A DNA stretch of 64,000 nucleotides, from contig NZ_JAIHOO010000001.1 in the NCBI RefSeq assembly GCF_019733395.1, forward strand, positions 4,759,394 to 4,823,393, in the 5' to 3' direction. A program made the position numbers and the translations under genes. This DNA is from Lysobacter sp. BMK333-48F3 (GTDB lineage: Bacteria > Pseudomonadota > Gammaproteobacteria > Xanthomonadales > Xanthomonadaceae). This document shows positions 37,324 through 48,590 of the stretch, one piece after another. Positions within the stretch are counted from its first letter, which is position 1; each line of letters opens with the position of its first letter. Below the pieces are notes generated by a model that worked only from the letters and a program-made list of their open reading frames with translations, was not told where the DNA came from and did not search any database.

Positions 37324-40300
37324 GTGGAAGCCTTGCTATTCGTGGTCGGCGTGGTCGCCGGCCTGATTCTCGCCCGCCTCTATCGGCCGGCGGCGACTTC
37401 ATCTGCGCAAACGCAGACGGGCGACGACGACGCGCACGCCGCCGGCCAGACCGTCGCCGTCGCCGACACCGGCGCAGACCAGGACGACGAGCCCGCCGCG
37501 CCGCCCGCCCAGGCCGGCGAGGACACCGCGCAGGAACGGCTGTTCGCCCTGATCCGCCGCATCGACGCGGTCGACGAGCGCATCCAGCGGCCGCAGGACC
37601 TGATCGCCCTGCCCGAATTCCACCAGGGCGCCGAGTTGCTCGCCAGCGACGCCTTCAGCGCCGAGGAACTGCTGCGCCATCTCAACGGCAGCGGCTACGT
37701 GCTGCAGTCGATGGTCGCCAAGGCCCTGCCGCACCGCCCCGACGTAGCGCTGGAGGCGGCGATCGACCACGCCGGCCAGTTCGGCGGCTACCCGCTGCAC
37801 TTCCTGCTCGAACACCTACGCCAGCAGCCCGACGCCCATCTGTTGCCGCGGCTGATGCGGCAGGCCCAGGCCTGGTGGTGGGATTTCGCCCCGACCCGCC
37901 AGCAACTGCGCGACTACCTGCAATGGGCCGGCGCGTTCCCGCCGGCGCCGGCGCCCGAGGGCCTGGACGAACTCGACGAACAGCAGGCCGGGCAATTGCG
38001 CGAACTGCTGCAGCGTTTCCAGTCGCCGCTGCTGCAACCCTTGCTGGACCGGCTCGACCGGGTCGCCGGCGCGCGCCGCGAGAGCCGCGTGCTCGGCGCC
38101 TTCGGCCGGGTCGATCCCAGTCCCAAGCCGGGCCTGCGCATCGTCCACGAAGCGCTGGCGCAGCAATTGCAGCGCCTGCGCGAGTCCTTCGACGGCGACG
38201 ACCGCGGCTCGGTGCTGGTGGTCGGCGAACACGGGGTCGGCAAGACCGTGCTGGTCGACCTGCTGGTCGAAAGCCTGCAGCGCGACGGCTGGCTGGTGTT
38301 CGAGGCCTCGGCGGCGGAAGTGCTGTCCGGGCAGAGCTACATCGGCGAGCTCGAAGGCCGCGTGCGCGAGATGCTCGCCGTGCTCGACCGCCGCCGCGCG
38401 CTGTGGCGCGCGCCGGAATTCTTCGACCTGCTGGCCAAGGGCGCGCATTCGCGCGACCCGCGCGGCCTGCTCGACCTGGTGCTGCCGGCGATCGAGCGCG
38501 GCCAGTTGCGGATGATCGGCGAACTGACGCCGCGCCAGCTGGCCGAACTGCTGGTCGCGCGCCCGGTGCTCAAGCACCACTTCGAACTGCTGCAACTGGC
38601 GCCGCCGGATCCGGCCGCGCTGGCGCCGCTCGCCGGCGAATGGGCGCGGCTGGAAAGCGAGCGCCTGGGCCGCCAAGTCGCCGACGAGCGGCTGCTGGCC
38701 GAAGCCGGACGCATGGCCGCGCAGTATTTCCCCGAGCAGCAGGAACCCGGCCGCCTGCTGCGCCTGCTCGGCGACGCCCTGCAGGGCGCGCTGAGCCAAC
38801 AGCCGCCGGCGCTGCCGCTGGACGGCGAACGCCTGCTGGCGACGGTCGCCGAACGCAGCGGCCTGCCCCTGGACATCGTCGACGACCGCCAGAGCCTGGA
38901 CCTGGAGCGTTTGCGCGGGTTCTTCCGCCAGCGCGTGCTCGGCCAGGACGAAGCCGTCGACGCCCTGCTCGACCGCATCGCCCTGCTCAAGGCGGGTTTG
39001 ATCGACAGCGCCCGGCCGATCGGCGTGTTCCTGTTCGCCGGCCCCACCGGCACCGGCAAGACCGAGCTGGCCAAGGCCCTGGGCGAGTTGCTGTTCGGCA
39101 GCGACGAGCGCCTGCTGCGCCTGGACATGAGCGAGTTCCAGTCCGAGGACTCGGCCTGGCGCCTGACCGCCGACGACGGCGGCGGCAGCGGCGGCGTGCG
39201 CTCGCTGACCGCGCGGATCCGCGAGCAGCCGTTCTCGGTGGTGCTGCTGGACGAATTCGAGAAGGCCCACCCCAAGGTCTGGGACTTGTTCCTGCAGGTG
39301 TTCGACGATGCCCGCCTCAGCGACCGCAGCGGCCATAGCGCCGACTTCCGCCACAGCATCATCATCCTGACCAGCAACGTCGGCTCGACCATCTCGCGCA
39401 GCGCCGGCCCGGGCTTCACCGCGGTACGCGGCGGCTACTCGCGCGACGCGGTCGAGAAGGCGCTGTTCGACACCTTCCGCCGCGAGTTCATCAACCGCCT
39501 CGACCGGGTGGTGCTGTTCAACCCGCTCGACCGCAGCCTGATGCGCGAGATCCTGCACAAGGAACTCAAGCGCGTGCTGACCCGGCGCGGCCTGCGCAAC
39601 CGCGACTGGGCGGTGGAATGGGAGCCCTCGGCGATCGAATTCCTGCTCGACCGCGGTTTCACCCCGGACTTGGGCGCGCGCCCCTTGCGCCGGGCGATCG
39701 AGCACTACCTGCTGGCGCCGCTGGCGCGCAGCATCGTCGAGCACCGCGCGCCGCAGGGCGACCAGTTCCTGTTCGTGCGCAGCGCCGGCGACCGCCTGGA
39801 GGTGCAGTTCATCGACCCCGACGCGTCCGCGCCGGCCGTCGAGGCCGCGCGCGACGCCGGGGCGGGCGCAGCGGTCGGCGATCTGCGCGACCTGGTGTAC
39901 ACGCCGGCGGCGAACGCCGAGGCCGCGGCACGGCTGGACGCGCATCTGCAGAACCTGGAAGGCGAAGTCGACGGCGGCGACTGGAGCGCCGCCCGCGACG
40001 CCGACTACGCGCGCATGGCCCAGGCCGAGTTCTGGTCGGCGCCGGACCGCCACGGCGTGCTCGACCGGATCGAACGCCGCGACCGCATCGAGAGCGCGCT
40101 GGACACCGCACGCCGCCTGCACCGGCGCCTGGAGCAGGACGGCGGCAACGACGAATTCGCCGGCCGCCTGGCCCAGTTGCTGTTCCTGCTCGACCCGGCG
40201 GTCGCCGCGCTGCGCGCGCACGGGCCGCAGGACGCGCTGCTGGAGATCGACGCCGACGCGGCCGCGCAACAGCGCCACGGCGCCGATCTGCGGCTGTGGT

Positions 40301-40689
40301 GGCAGCGCCTGCTCGGCATGTACCTGGCCTGGGCGCAACGGCGCAACATGCGGGTCGAAGTGCTGCGCCAGGATCCCGAGCGCTGCCGCGCCTGGCTGGC
40401 GGTCAGCGGCTTCGGCGCCTACGACCTGTTGCAGGACGAATCCGGCCTGCATGTCTACGAAGAGCAGGACGAAGGCGCGACCCAGCGGGTCTCGCTGTCG
40501 GTGCAGGTGACGCCCGACCTGCCCGGCCGCGCGCGCTCGCCGCAGCCGGCCGGCGACGGCGAACGGCGCATCGTCCGCCGCTACCGCCACGCGCCCTCGC
40601 CGCTGGTCCGCGACGGCGTGCGCGGCTGGCGCAGCGGGCGCCTGGACCGCGTGCTCGGCGGCGAGTTCGACGTGATCCAGAGCGGTTGA
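37324..40689 (+). CDS. ClpB-like double AAA+ ATPase with membrane anchor and C-terminal release-factor-like domain
   Basis: Protein of 1121 residues starting at a GTG. An N-terminal hydrophobic helix (LLFVVGVVAGLILARLY) may anchor it. The first AAA+ module has Walker A GEHGVGKT (301-308) and 'SYIGELEGRVREML'. The second has GPTGTGKT (573-580), 'LDMSEFQSEDSAWRL', 'VVLLDEFEKAHPKVWDLFLQVFDDARLSD' and 'RREFINRLDRVVLFNPL', as in ClpB/ClpA. From about residue 850 the sequence resembles the PCRF region of peptide chain release factor 2 ('FWSAPDRHGVLDRIERRD', 'WWQRLLGMYLAWAQRRNMRVEVL', 'SGFGAYDLLQDESGLHVYEE'), but no GGQ is present, so it cannot hydrolyse peptidyl-tRNA. Its role is unknown; ribosome or nascent-chain handling is a speculation. 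Confidence 0.85.
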   Translation: MEALLFVVGVVAGLILARLYRPAATSSAQTQTGDDDAHAAGQTVAVADTGADQDDEPAAPPAQAGEDTAQERLFALIRRIDAVDERIQRPQDLIALPEFHQGAELLASDAFSAEELLRHLNGSGYVLQSMVAKALPHRPDVALEAAIDHAGQFGGYPLHFLLEHLRQQPDAHLLPRLMRQAQAWWWDFAPTRQQLRDYLQWAGAFPPAPAPEGLDELDEQQAGQLRELLQRFQSPLLQPLLDRLDRVAGARRESRVLGAFGRVDPSPKPGLRIVHEALAQQLQRLRESFDGDDRGSVLVVGEHGVGKTVLVDLLVESLQRDGWLVFEASAAEVLSGQSYIGELEGRVREMLAVLDRRRALWRAPEFFDLLAKGAHSRDPRGLLDLVLPAIERGQLRMIGELTPRQLAELLVARPVLKHHFELLQLAPPDPAALAPLAGEWARLESERLGRQVADERLLAEAGRMAAQYFPEQQEPGRLLRLLGDALQGALSQQPPALPLDGERLLATVAERSGLPLDIVDDRQSLDLERLRGFFRQRVLGQDEAVDALLDRIALLKAGLIDSARPIGVFLFAGPTGTGKTELAKALGELLFGSDERLLRLDMSEFQSEDSAWRLTADDGGGSGGVRSLTARIREQPFSVVLLDEFEKAHPKVWDLFLQVFDDARLSDRSGHSADFRHSIIILTSNVGSTISRSAGPGFTAVRGGYSRDAVEKALFDTFRREFINRLDRVVLFNPLDRSLMREILHKELKRVLTRRGLRNRDWAVEWEPSAIEFLLDRGFTPDLGARPLRRAIEHYLLAPLARSIVEHRAPQGDQFLFVRSAGDRLEVQFIDPDASAPAVEAARDAGAGAAVGDLRDLVYTPAANAEAAARLDAHLQNLEGEVDGGDWSAARDADYARMAQAEFWSAPDRHGVLDRIERRDRIESALDTARRLHRRLEQDGGNDEFAGRLAQLLFLLDPAVAALRAHGPQDALLEIDADAAAQQRHGADLRLWWQRLLGMYLAWAQRRNMRVEVLRQDPERCRAWLAVSGFGAYDLLQDESGLHVYEEQDEGATQRVSLSVQVTPDLPGRARSPQPAGDGERRIVRRYRHAPSPLVRDGVRGWRSGRLDRVLGGEFDVIQSG

Positions 40690-40717
40690 GCCGCGCCGGC
40701 GGCGCCGCGCCGGTGCA

Positions 40718-40934
40718 TCAGCCGGCTTCGCAACCGGCCAGGCATTCCCGATAGGCGCGGCTGCAATGGGCGCTGCTGCCGCCCGGCGGTACCTGCGCGC
40801 GGCAGTCGTTCATCAGTTCCTGGCAGGTGCTGTAGCAATAGGGGTCGTAGGCCAACGCGGTGGCGCCGAAGCCCAGCCCGAACACCAGCGCGACGAACGC
40901 CGCGCGGGTCGCATCGATACGCTTCGTTCCTCAT
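40718..40934 (-). pseudogene. Small secreted cysteine-rich protein gene with an apparent frameshift
   Basis: The minus strand has a good start (AAGGAGAG then ATG at 40934), but that frame soon reads nonsense-like Arg-rich residues. One frame over, from about 40913, there is a clear signal peptide (AAFVALVFGLGFGATALA) and then a short chain with six cysteines (YDPYCYSTCQ, 'MNDCRAQ', 'AHCSRAYRECLAGCEAG') ending at 40718. A one-base difference within the first eight codons would join them, giving a precursor of about 72 residues. It may be a true frameshift, a sequencing error, or use of a rare start codon. No function is known. Confidence 0.5.
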
Positions 40935-41125
40935 CTCTCCTTAGACAGGGTCGGACGCCGGCTGGCGCCCGCGCCAGTATCGGCAGCCGCGGTCCCGCGA
41001 TCCGCGACCGATTGCGCGGCCTGCGCCGACGACGCGGCGCCGCGTTTCCCGCGCGCGGTCACATCGCCGCAAACGCGGCGCTCGCATCATCGCCCGACGG
41101 CGAATTCCGGCCGGCGCGGCGATCC

Positions 41126-43616
<2,491 letters not shown>

Positions 43617-43690
43617 TCGGGCCGCACCGCTGCGGGCGCGACTGCCGCGCCCGCAACGCCTCCCCGTCGCGGGGCCGTGCCCGCGACCTC

Positions 43691-43723
43691 CGCCGCCCGG
43701 CTCCGGCCGGGCGGCGTTTTTTT
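43691..43723 (+). terminator. Intrinsic terminator of katG
   Basis: An 11-bp GC stem (43691-43701 with 43706-43716), TCCG loop, then seven T residues. Confidence 0.9.
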
Positions 43724-43862
43724 GTGCCGACGCGAACGCCATCCATCGTCGTCAAATGCCGTCCATCGGCGGGCTAATGTGCCTGCGAAAAAAACCCGCG
43801 AATCTCACCTCAAGCTCACCGGCCGACGCTAGCATCTTGGTTCCTTGCAACGGACGACCCCG

Positions 43863-44486
43863 ATGAGCGCTTCGCTGACCGACGATCTACTCAATCAACT
43901 CCAGGGCCAGCCGCTCGCGCAGCTGAGCAGCCAGCTCGGCCTGTCGGGGCCGCAGACCCAGAACGCGGTCGGCGCGGCGCTGCCGCTGTTGCTCGGCGCG
44001 CTCGGCCGCAACGCCAGCCAGCCGCAGGGCGCGGAAGCGCTGTTCGGCGCCCTGCAGCGCGATCACGCCGGTGGCGGCGGCCTGGACCTGGGCGGCGTGC
44101 TCGGCGCGGTGCTCGGCGGCGCCAGCAACCGCCAGACCGACGGCGCCGGCATCCTCGGCCACATCTTCGGCGGCCGCGAAGAAGCCGCGGCGCAGGGCCT
44201 GGGCCAGAGCACCGGGCTCGGCGGCAGCCAGGCCAATACCCTGCTGAAGATCCTCGCCCCGATCGTGCTGTCCTACCTCGCCCAGCGCATGCTCTCCGGC
44301 GGCAACCAGGCCGCGGCCTCGCCGCAGCAGCTTGGCCAGGTGCTGGGCCAGGAGCATCAGCGCATCCAGCAGCAGGACGCCACCGGCGGCCTGCTCGGCG
44401 CGGTGCTCGACCAGGACGGCGACGGCCAGCTCGGCCTCGGCGACCTGCTCAAGATCGGCGGCAATCTGCTCGGCGGCAAGCGCTGA
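43863..44486 (+). CDS. DUF937 (YidB-like) family protein
   Basis: Protein of 207 residues rich in Gly, Gln and Leu, with the DUF937 pattern ('LGLSGPQTQNAVGAALPLLLGAL', then 'ILAPIVLSYLAQRML' and a C-terminal 'DQDGDGQLGLGDLLKIGGNLLGG'). The DxDGDG segment resembles a calcium-binding loop. Family members are widespread and of unknown function. There is no signal peptide. The start was set at ATG 43863 after a short non-coding extension. Two GC hairpins without T-runs follow the stop. Confidence 0.82.
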   Translation: MSASLTDDLLNQLQGQPLAQLSSQLGLSGPQTQNAVGAALPLLLGALGRNASQPQGAEALFGALQRDHAGGGGLDLGGVLGAVLGGASNRQTDGAGILGHIFGGREEAAAQGLGQSTGLGGSQANTLLKILAPIVLSYLAQRMLSGGNQAAASPQQLGQVLGQEHQRIQQQDATGGLLGAVLDQDGDGQLGLGDLLKIGGNLLGGKR

Positions 44487-44495
44487 GTCCCCCTG

Positions 44496-44546
44496 CTCCG
44501 GCGCCCGCGCCGGAGTCAGCCGAACGGCCGCCTGGTGCGGCCGTTC
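44496..44546 (+). terminator. Two consecutive hairpins after the DUF937 gene
   Basis: Stem 1: 44496-44504 with 44507-44515 (9 bp). Stem 2: 44522-44531 with 44537-44546 (10 bp, loop CTGGT). There is no T-run, so the termination role is uncertain. Confidence 0.45.
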
Positions 44547-44589
44547 ACGTGTTCGGGGCAGCGGGGGCCGGACGCCATCGCAGCACGAT

Positions 44590-45190
44590 CCAGGCATGAC
44601 GCTGAAGGCTCTGGATCCCCGCTTTCGCGGAGATGACGGCTGGGAAGTTCGCAGGCAAGCCCGAGGCGACGCGGATTCCGTCGTACCCCCTACCGTCGTT
44701 CCCACGAAGGCGGGCTCCGCTTCACTTCGGCGTAGCCGAATAGCCAGGGCGTCATCGCGACAGGACTATGAAGCCTCTGGATGCCCGCCTTCGCTGGGAT
44801 GACGGCTGGAAAGTTCGCAGGCGAACGGGCAGCGCGACGAAACCTACCTACCGTCGTTCCCGCGGAAGCGGGAACCCAGGGCTCTATCGCGACAGGACTC
44901 TGAAGTCTCTGGATGCCCGCCTACGCGGGCATGACGTCCGGGAAGTGAGCAGGCGAACGGGCGACGCGACGAAACCTACCTAGCATCGTTCCCGCGGAAG
45001 CGCGCTCCGCTTCACTTCGGGTGGCCGAATACCCGGGGCTTTATCGCGACATGACGCTGAAGCCTCTGGATCCCCGCCTTCGCGGGGATGACGGCTTGGG
45101 GTTTCGCTGGCCCCTCATCTTCGCGTGGATGACGGATGGAGGTTTCGCTAGATTTCCGCCTTCGCGGGCATGGCGTCTGGGGAGTCCGCA
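44590..45190. repeat. Array of degenerate ~150 bp intergenic repeats with inverted cores
   Basis: The region is built from repeated copies of two palindromic cores. One reads like CTCTGGATCCCCGCCTTCG then CGGGGATGACGG (copies near 44610, 44776, 44910, 45065, partial near 45115). The other reads like CGTCGTTCCCGCGGAAGCGG (near 44694, 44852, 44985). The cores alternate about every 150 bases and are linked by recurring 'GAAACCTACCTA' and 'TATCGCGACA' segments. Short open frames inside are repeat artefacts. No spacers of constant length occur, so it is not a CRISPR array. Confidence 0.8.
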
Positions 45191-45219
45191 GGCAAACGGC
45201 AGGCGCGGCGAATCAGGCC

Positions 45220-45639
45220 TCAGGTCGCATCGATATCGCCCAACGCACGGATCAATCGCCGCGCGCGCTTGTCCGGTTTGGTCTCCGGCGCGCGATAGCC
45301 GGTGCGCTCGGCCGCACGCAGCGCGCGCGCCTGCTCGCGGGCCAGGCGCGAAGCCTCGCTTTCGGAGTACAGCGTCTGCGCGATGCTGGCCGGGCCGCGG
45401 GTGTCGCTGAGGCCGAGCACGACGATCTCGAAGACTTCTTCGCCGCGCGCCACCCGCATCGCATCGCCGACGCGCACCGCGCGCGAGGCCTTGGCGCGCT
45501 GGCCGCCGACGTCGACCTTGCCGGTCTCCACCGCCTGCCGCGCAAGACTGCGGGTCTTGAAGAAACGGGCCGCCCACAGCCACAGGTCCAGACGGACCGA
45601 CGCCTGCGGCGCGACTTTGGAATCGTGCTGGTCGCTCAT
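45220..45639 (-). CDS. hslR: Ribosome-associated heat shock protein Hsp15 (S4 domain)
   Basis: Small RNA-binding protein of 139 residues. The S4 domain spans about residues 15-75 (RLDLWLWAARFFKTRSLARQ, 'GKVDVGGQRAKASRAVRVGD'), followed by a basic tail (RAPETKPDKRARRLIRALG) typical of Hsp15. Hsp15 binds 50S subunits carrying stalled nascent chains and helps recycle them. Length and domain order agree with the family. The start is ATG 45639. The repeat array lies directly downstream. Confidence 0.9.
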   Translation of the reverse strand: MSDQHDSKVAPQASVRLDLWLWAARFFKTRSLARQAVETGKVDVGGQRAKASRAVRVGDAMRVARGEEVFEIVVLGLSDTRGPASIAQTLYSESEASRLAREQARALRAAERTGYRAPETKPDKRARRLIRALGDIDAT

Positions 45640-45930
45640 CGTCGCGAACGATACCACCGCGACCGTTGCCGGACAGCGGAAACGCGACCGCAGGCGCGCA
45701 GCGGCGGACGACCGGCAAGCGGAGCGGCGGCTTCCGCGCTCGCTCGCGCATGCAGGCCCGTCTGCGCCGCTCGCGCCTCCGCGCGCGGACAGGCGCGATG
45801 CGCACGCGCGGACGACCGCCGACACGCCGATGGCAACGCGAAGGCGCTGGATACCCTGCAGCCGCGCCTGCGGCCACGGTCCGCTCACCGCGATGGCGGC
45901 ATACTTGCGCATCCCCGCCCGGACCGCCCC

Positions 45931-47448
45931 ATGTCCACCAGCCCCGCCCGCGGCAGCCATCTGCTGACCGAAGGCCCGATCGGCCGCACCATGATCTCGT
46001 TCGCGCTGCCGATCATGGCCGGCAACGCGGCGCAATCGCTCAACGGCTCGATCAACTCGATCTGGGTCGGACGCTACCTCGGCGAAGCCGCGCTGACCGC
46101 GACCGCGAACGCCAACAACATCATGTTCTTCCTGATCGGCTCGATCTTCGGCATCGGCATGGCCGCGACGATCCTGATCGGCCAGGCCACCGGCGCGCGC
46201 GACCTCGCCCGCGCGCGCCGGATCATGGGCACCAGCGCCAGTTTCTTCATCGGCCTGTCGGCGCTGATCGCCGCCGCCGGCTGGTTCCTCGCCGACCCGG
46301 TGCTGCGCGCGATGGGCACGCCGGCCGCGGCGTTGCCGCTGGCCGAGCAGTACCTGCGGGTGATCTTCCTGTCGATGCCGTTCCTGTACGCCTTCGCCTT
46401 CATCTCCGCGGCCTTGCGCGGCGCCGGCGATTCGCGCACGCCGTTCCGCTTCCTGCTGTTGTCGGTAGTGCTGGACATCGCCCTCAACCCCTTGCTGATC
46501 TTCGGCTGGGGACCGGTGCCGGCGCTGGGCATCGCCGGCTCGGCGGCCTCGACCTTCTTCGCCCAGGGCGTGAGCCTGGCGGCGATGCTGCTGCACCTGC
46601 GGCGCAAGCGCCACGTGCTGTGGCTGGGCCGGCAGGACGCGCACCTGCTCAAGATCGACGCCGAAGTGCTGCGCGCGCTGATCGTCAAGGGCGTGCCGAT
46701 GGGCCTGCAGATGGTGCTGATCTCGCTGGCGATGATCGCGATGATCTCGCTGGTCAACGCCCACGGCACCGCCACCGCCGCCGGCTACGGCGCCGCGCTG
46801 CAACTGTGGACCTATGTGCAGATGCCGGCGATGGCGATCGGCGCGGCCTGCTCGTCGATCGCCGCGCAGAGCGTCGGCGCCGGACGCTGGGACCGGGTCG
46901 GCGCGGCGGCGCGCACCGGCACGATGTTCAACTTCCTGATGACCGGCGCGCTGATCGCGCCGCTGATCCTGCTCGACCGCTACACCCTGGCGTTGTTCCT
47001 GCCCGAGGGCAGCGCCTCGTTCGAGATCGCCCGCCACCTCAACCATATATCGGTGTGGTCGTTCCTGTTCTTCGGCGTCAGCTTCGTGATCTCCGGCGTG
47101 GTCCGCGCCACCGGCGCGGTGATTCCGCCGCTGCTGATCCTCGGCTTCGCCCTGTGGGGCATCCGGGTGCCGTTCGCGACCTGGCTGCAGCCGGTGCTCG
47201 GCACCGACGCGCTGTGGTGGAGCTTCCCGGTCAGCGCGCTGTGCTCGATGCTGATGTCGATCGCCTATTACCGCTGGGGCGGCTGGCGCAAGGCGCGGAT
47301 GATGGCCGCGCCCGAACGCATCGCCGCACCGGTCGCCGCGCAGACGATCGCCGCGCCGGCGGAGGTGCCGGCGCAGCCGCCGGCGCCGGTCGCCGATGCC
47401 TGTCCCGACCAGGCCGAGCCCGTCGCCGCGCCGGCCAAGGCCGACTGA
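45931..47448 (+). CDS. MATE family multidrug efflux transporter
   Basis: Membrane protein of 505 residues with about 12 hydrophobic segments. The N-terminus 'LLTEGPIGRTMISFALPIMAGNAAQSLNGSINSIWVGRYLG' is typical of MATE (NorM/DinF-like), and an internal similar block starts at 'LRALIVKGVPMGLQMVLIS'. It would export cationic drugs with Na+ or H+ antiport. A cytoplasmic Ala/Pro-rich tail of about 50 residues closes the protein. The start was chosen at ATG 45931, directly before the MATE domain; the open frame extends far upstream without coding signs. Confidence 0.9.
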   Translation: MSTSPARGSHLLTEGPIGRTMISFALPIMAGNAAQSLNGSINSIWVGRYLGEAALTATANANNIMFFLIGSIFGIGMAATILIGQATGARDLARARRIMGTSASFFIGLSALIAAAGWFLADPVLRAMGTPAAALPLAEQYLRVIFLSMPFLYAFAFISAALRGAGDSRTPFRFLLLSVVLDIALNPLLIFGWGPVPALGIAGSAASTFFAQGVSLAAMLLHLRRKRHVLWLGRQDAHLLKIDAEVLRALIVKGVPMGLQMVLISLAMIAMISLVNAHGTATAAGYGAALQLWTYVQMPAMAIGAACSSIAAQSVGAGRWDRVGAAARTGTMFNFLMTGALIAPLILLDRYTLALFLPEGSASFEIARHLNHISVWSFLFFGVSFVISGVVRATGAVIPPLLILGFALWGIRVPFATWLQPVLGTDALWWSFPVSALCSMLMSIAYYRWGGWRKARMMAAPERIAAPVAAQTIAAPAEVPAQPPAPVADACPDQAEPVAAPAKAD

Positions 47449-47497
47449 CAACGCAGCCCGCCCGGTCGCGCCGGAACCGAGCGCAGCCGGTGCGGAC

Positions 47498-47863
47498 TCA
47501 GATCTCTTCCAGCGCCACGGTGAACACCCCGGCCTCGCCCTGCTCGTAGGCGGCGCGCCAGATCCGATAGCCCTCCAGGTCGGCCTCGCTCACCGGCATC
47601 GAGCCGATCACCCGCGGCTCGACTTCGGCCACGCGCGTGCCGACGATCGGGAAGTGGCCTTGCAGCGGCTTGCTCTTGAGTTCGCGCACGTCGTCCAGGT
47701 GCTCGCGCAGCACCTCGTCGCGGGCGTGCACGGCGAACTTGCGCAGCGACAGGGCGTCGCGGCCGTCGGCCAGCGCGTCGATGCGCTGCACCCAGAAGAA
47801 CCCCCACACGCCGTCGCTGCGCAGATAGGTGCAGATGTCGCCTTCGGACAGACCCGGATTCAC
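47498..47863 (-). CDS. Conserved-looking small protein of unknown function
   Basis: Protein of 121 residues starting at GTG with a clear AGGAG site. The sequence ('GDICTYLRSDGVWGFFWVQRID', 'LKSKPLQGHFPIVGTRVAEVEPRVIGSMPVSEADLEGYRIWRAAYEQGEAGVF') looks like a soluble globular protein. No family was recognised. It lies between the convergent MATE gene and rplS and is probably its own transcription unit. Confidence 0.65.
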   Translation of the reverse strand: MNPGLSEGDICTYLRSDGVWGFFWVQRIDALADGRDALSLRKFAVHARDEVLREHLDDVRELKSKPLQGHFPIVGTRVAEVEPRVIGSMPVSEADLEGYRIWRAAYEQGEAGVFTVALEEI

Positions 47864-48012
47864 GATGCGCTCCTGCCGCGGGGGCGGCGTGATGGCGAAC
47901 GGTGCGGGCGCACAGGCCGCGTCGGGAATCTAGCGCGAACCGCGCTCCGCGCACAGCGCCGCGCGGCGGCCGCCGCAGGGGGCTGTGCGGGCCGGCGCCG
48001 GCCGCAAACGCG

Positions 48013-48036
48013 AACGGCCGCCCGAAGGCGGCCGTT
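48013..48036 (-). terminator. Stem-loop terminator after rplS
   Basis: A perfect 10-bp stem (48013-48022 with 48027-48036) with a stable TTCG tetraloop on the minus strand, followed by a broken T-rich stretch. Confidence 0.7.
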
Positions 48037-48080
48037 GCGGGCGCCGCGCGATGCGCGCGGCGCAGGCTCGACGACGACGA

Positions 48081-48479
48081 TTACTCGGCGGCCGGCGCGT
48101 TCTTGGCGCGCGCGTAGGCGGCCAGATCTTCCTTGATGCGAGCCTTCTTGCCTTCCAGGCCGCGCAGGTAGTACAGCTTGCCCGAACGGACCTTGCCGCG
48201 GCGCTTGACGTTGACCGAATCGATCACGGCGCTGTGGGTCTGGAACACGCGCTCGACGCCGAAGCCGTGCGAGATCTTGCGCACGGTGAACGAGGAGTTC
48301 AGGCCGGCGTTCTTCTTGGCGATGACCACGCCTTCGTAGGCCTGGACGCGCTCGCGGTTGCCTTCTTTGACCTTCACGTTGACGACGACGGTGTCGCCGG
48401 GGCTGAAGTCGGGCAGCTGGCGCTGGACCTGTTCGGCTTCGAAATTCTGCAGCAGGGTGTGGATCGACGGCTTGTTCAT
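48081..48479 (-). CDS. rplS: 50S ribosomal protein L19
   Basis: Protein of 132 residues with the L19 signature ([26 protein letters not shown], '[20 protein letters not shown]', '[22 protein letters not shown]'). It lies at the 30S-50S interface. It is the last gene of rpsP-rimM-trmD-rplS, 111 bases after trmD. The C-terminal tail is a little longer than in E. coli L19 (115 residues). Confidence 0.97.
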   Translation of the reverse strand: MNKPSIHTLLQNFEAEQVQRQLPDFSPGDTVVVNVKVKEGNRERVQAYEGVVIAKKNAGLNSSFTVRKISHGFGVERVFQTHSAVIDSVNVKRRGKVRSGKLYYLRGLEGKKARIKEDLAAYARAKNAPAAE

Positions 48480-48590
48480 GGGTGCGGCCTGTTGGATTAG
48501 TTGTTGCGCGAGTGCACGTGGACCCGCGTCATGGCATGGGTACAGCTAAGCGGTTAATTATAGCGGCGTTTTTTCCCGGATGGCTAGGGC

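Noticed and set aside
37816..40590. Minus-strand open frame of 924 codons
   Set aside because: Antisense to the AAA+ gene, whose plus-strand product has clear Walker motifs.
44590..45190. Possible CRISPR array
   Set aside because: Repeats are long, degenerate, and palindromic in both orientations with no uniform unique spacers and no cas genes.
44768..45410. Short plus-strand open frames in the repeat block
   Set aside because: They translate the repeats themselves (recurring LDARLRGHD-like residues) and have no start signals.
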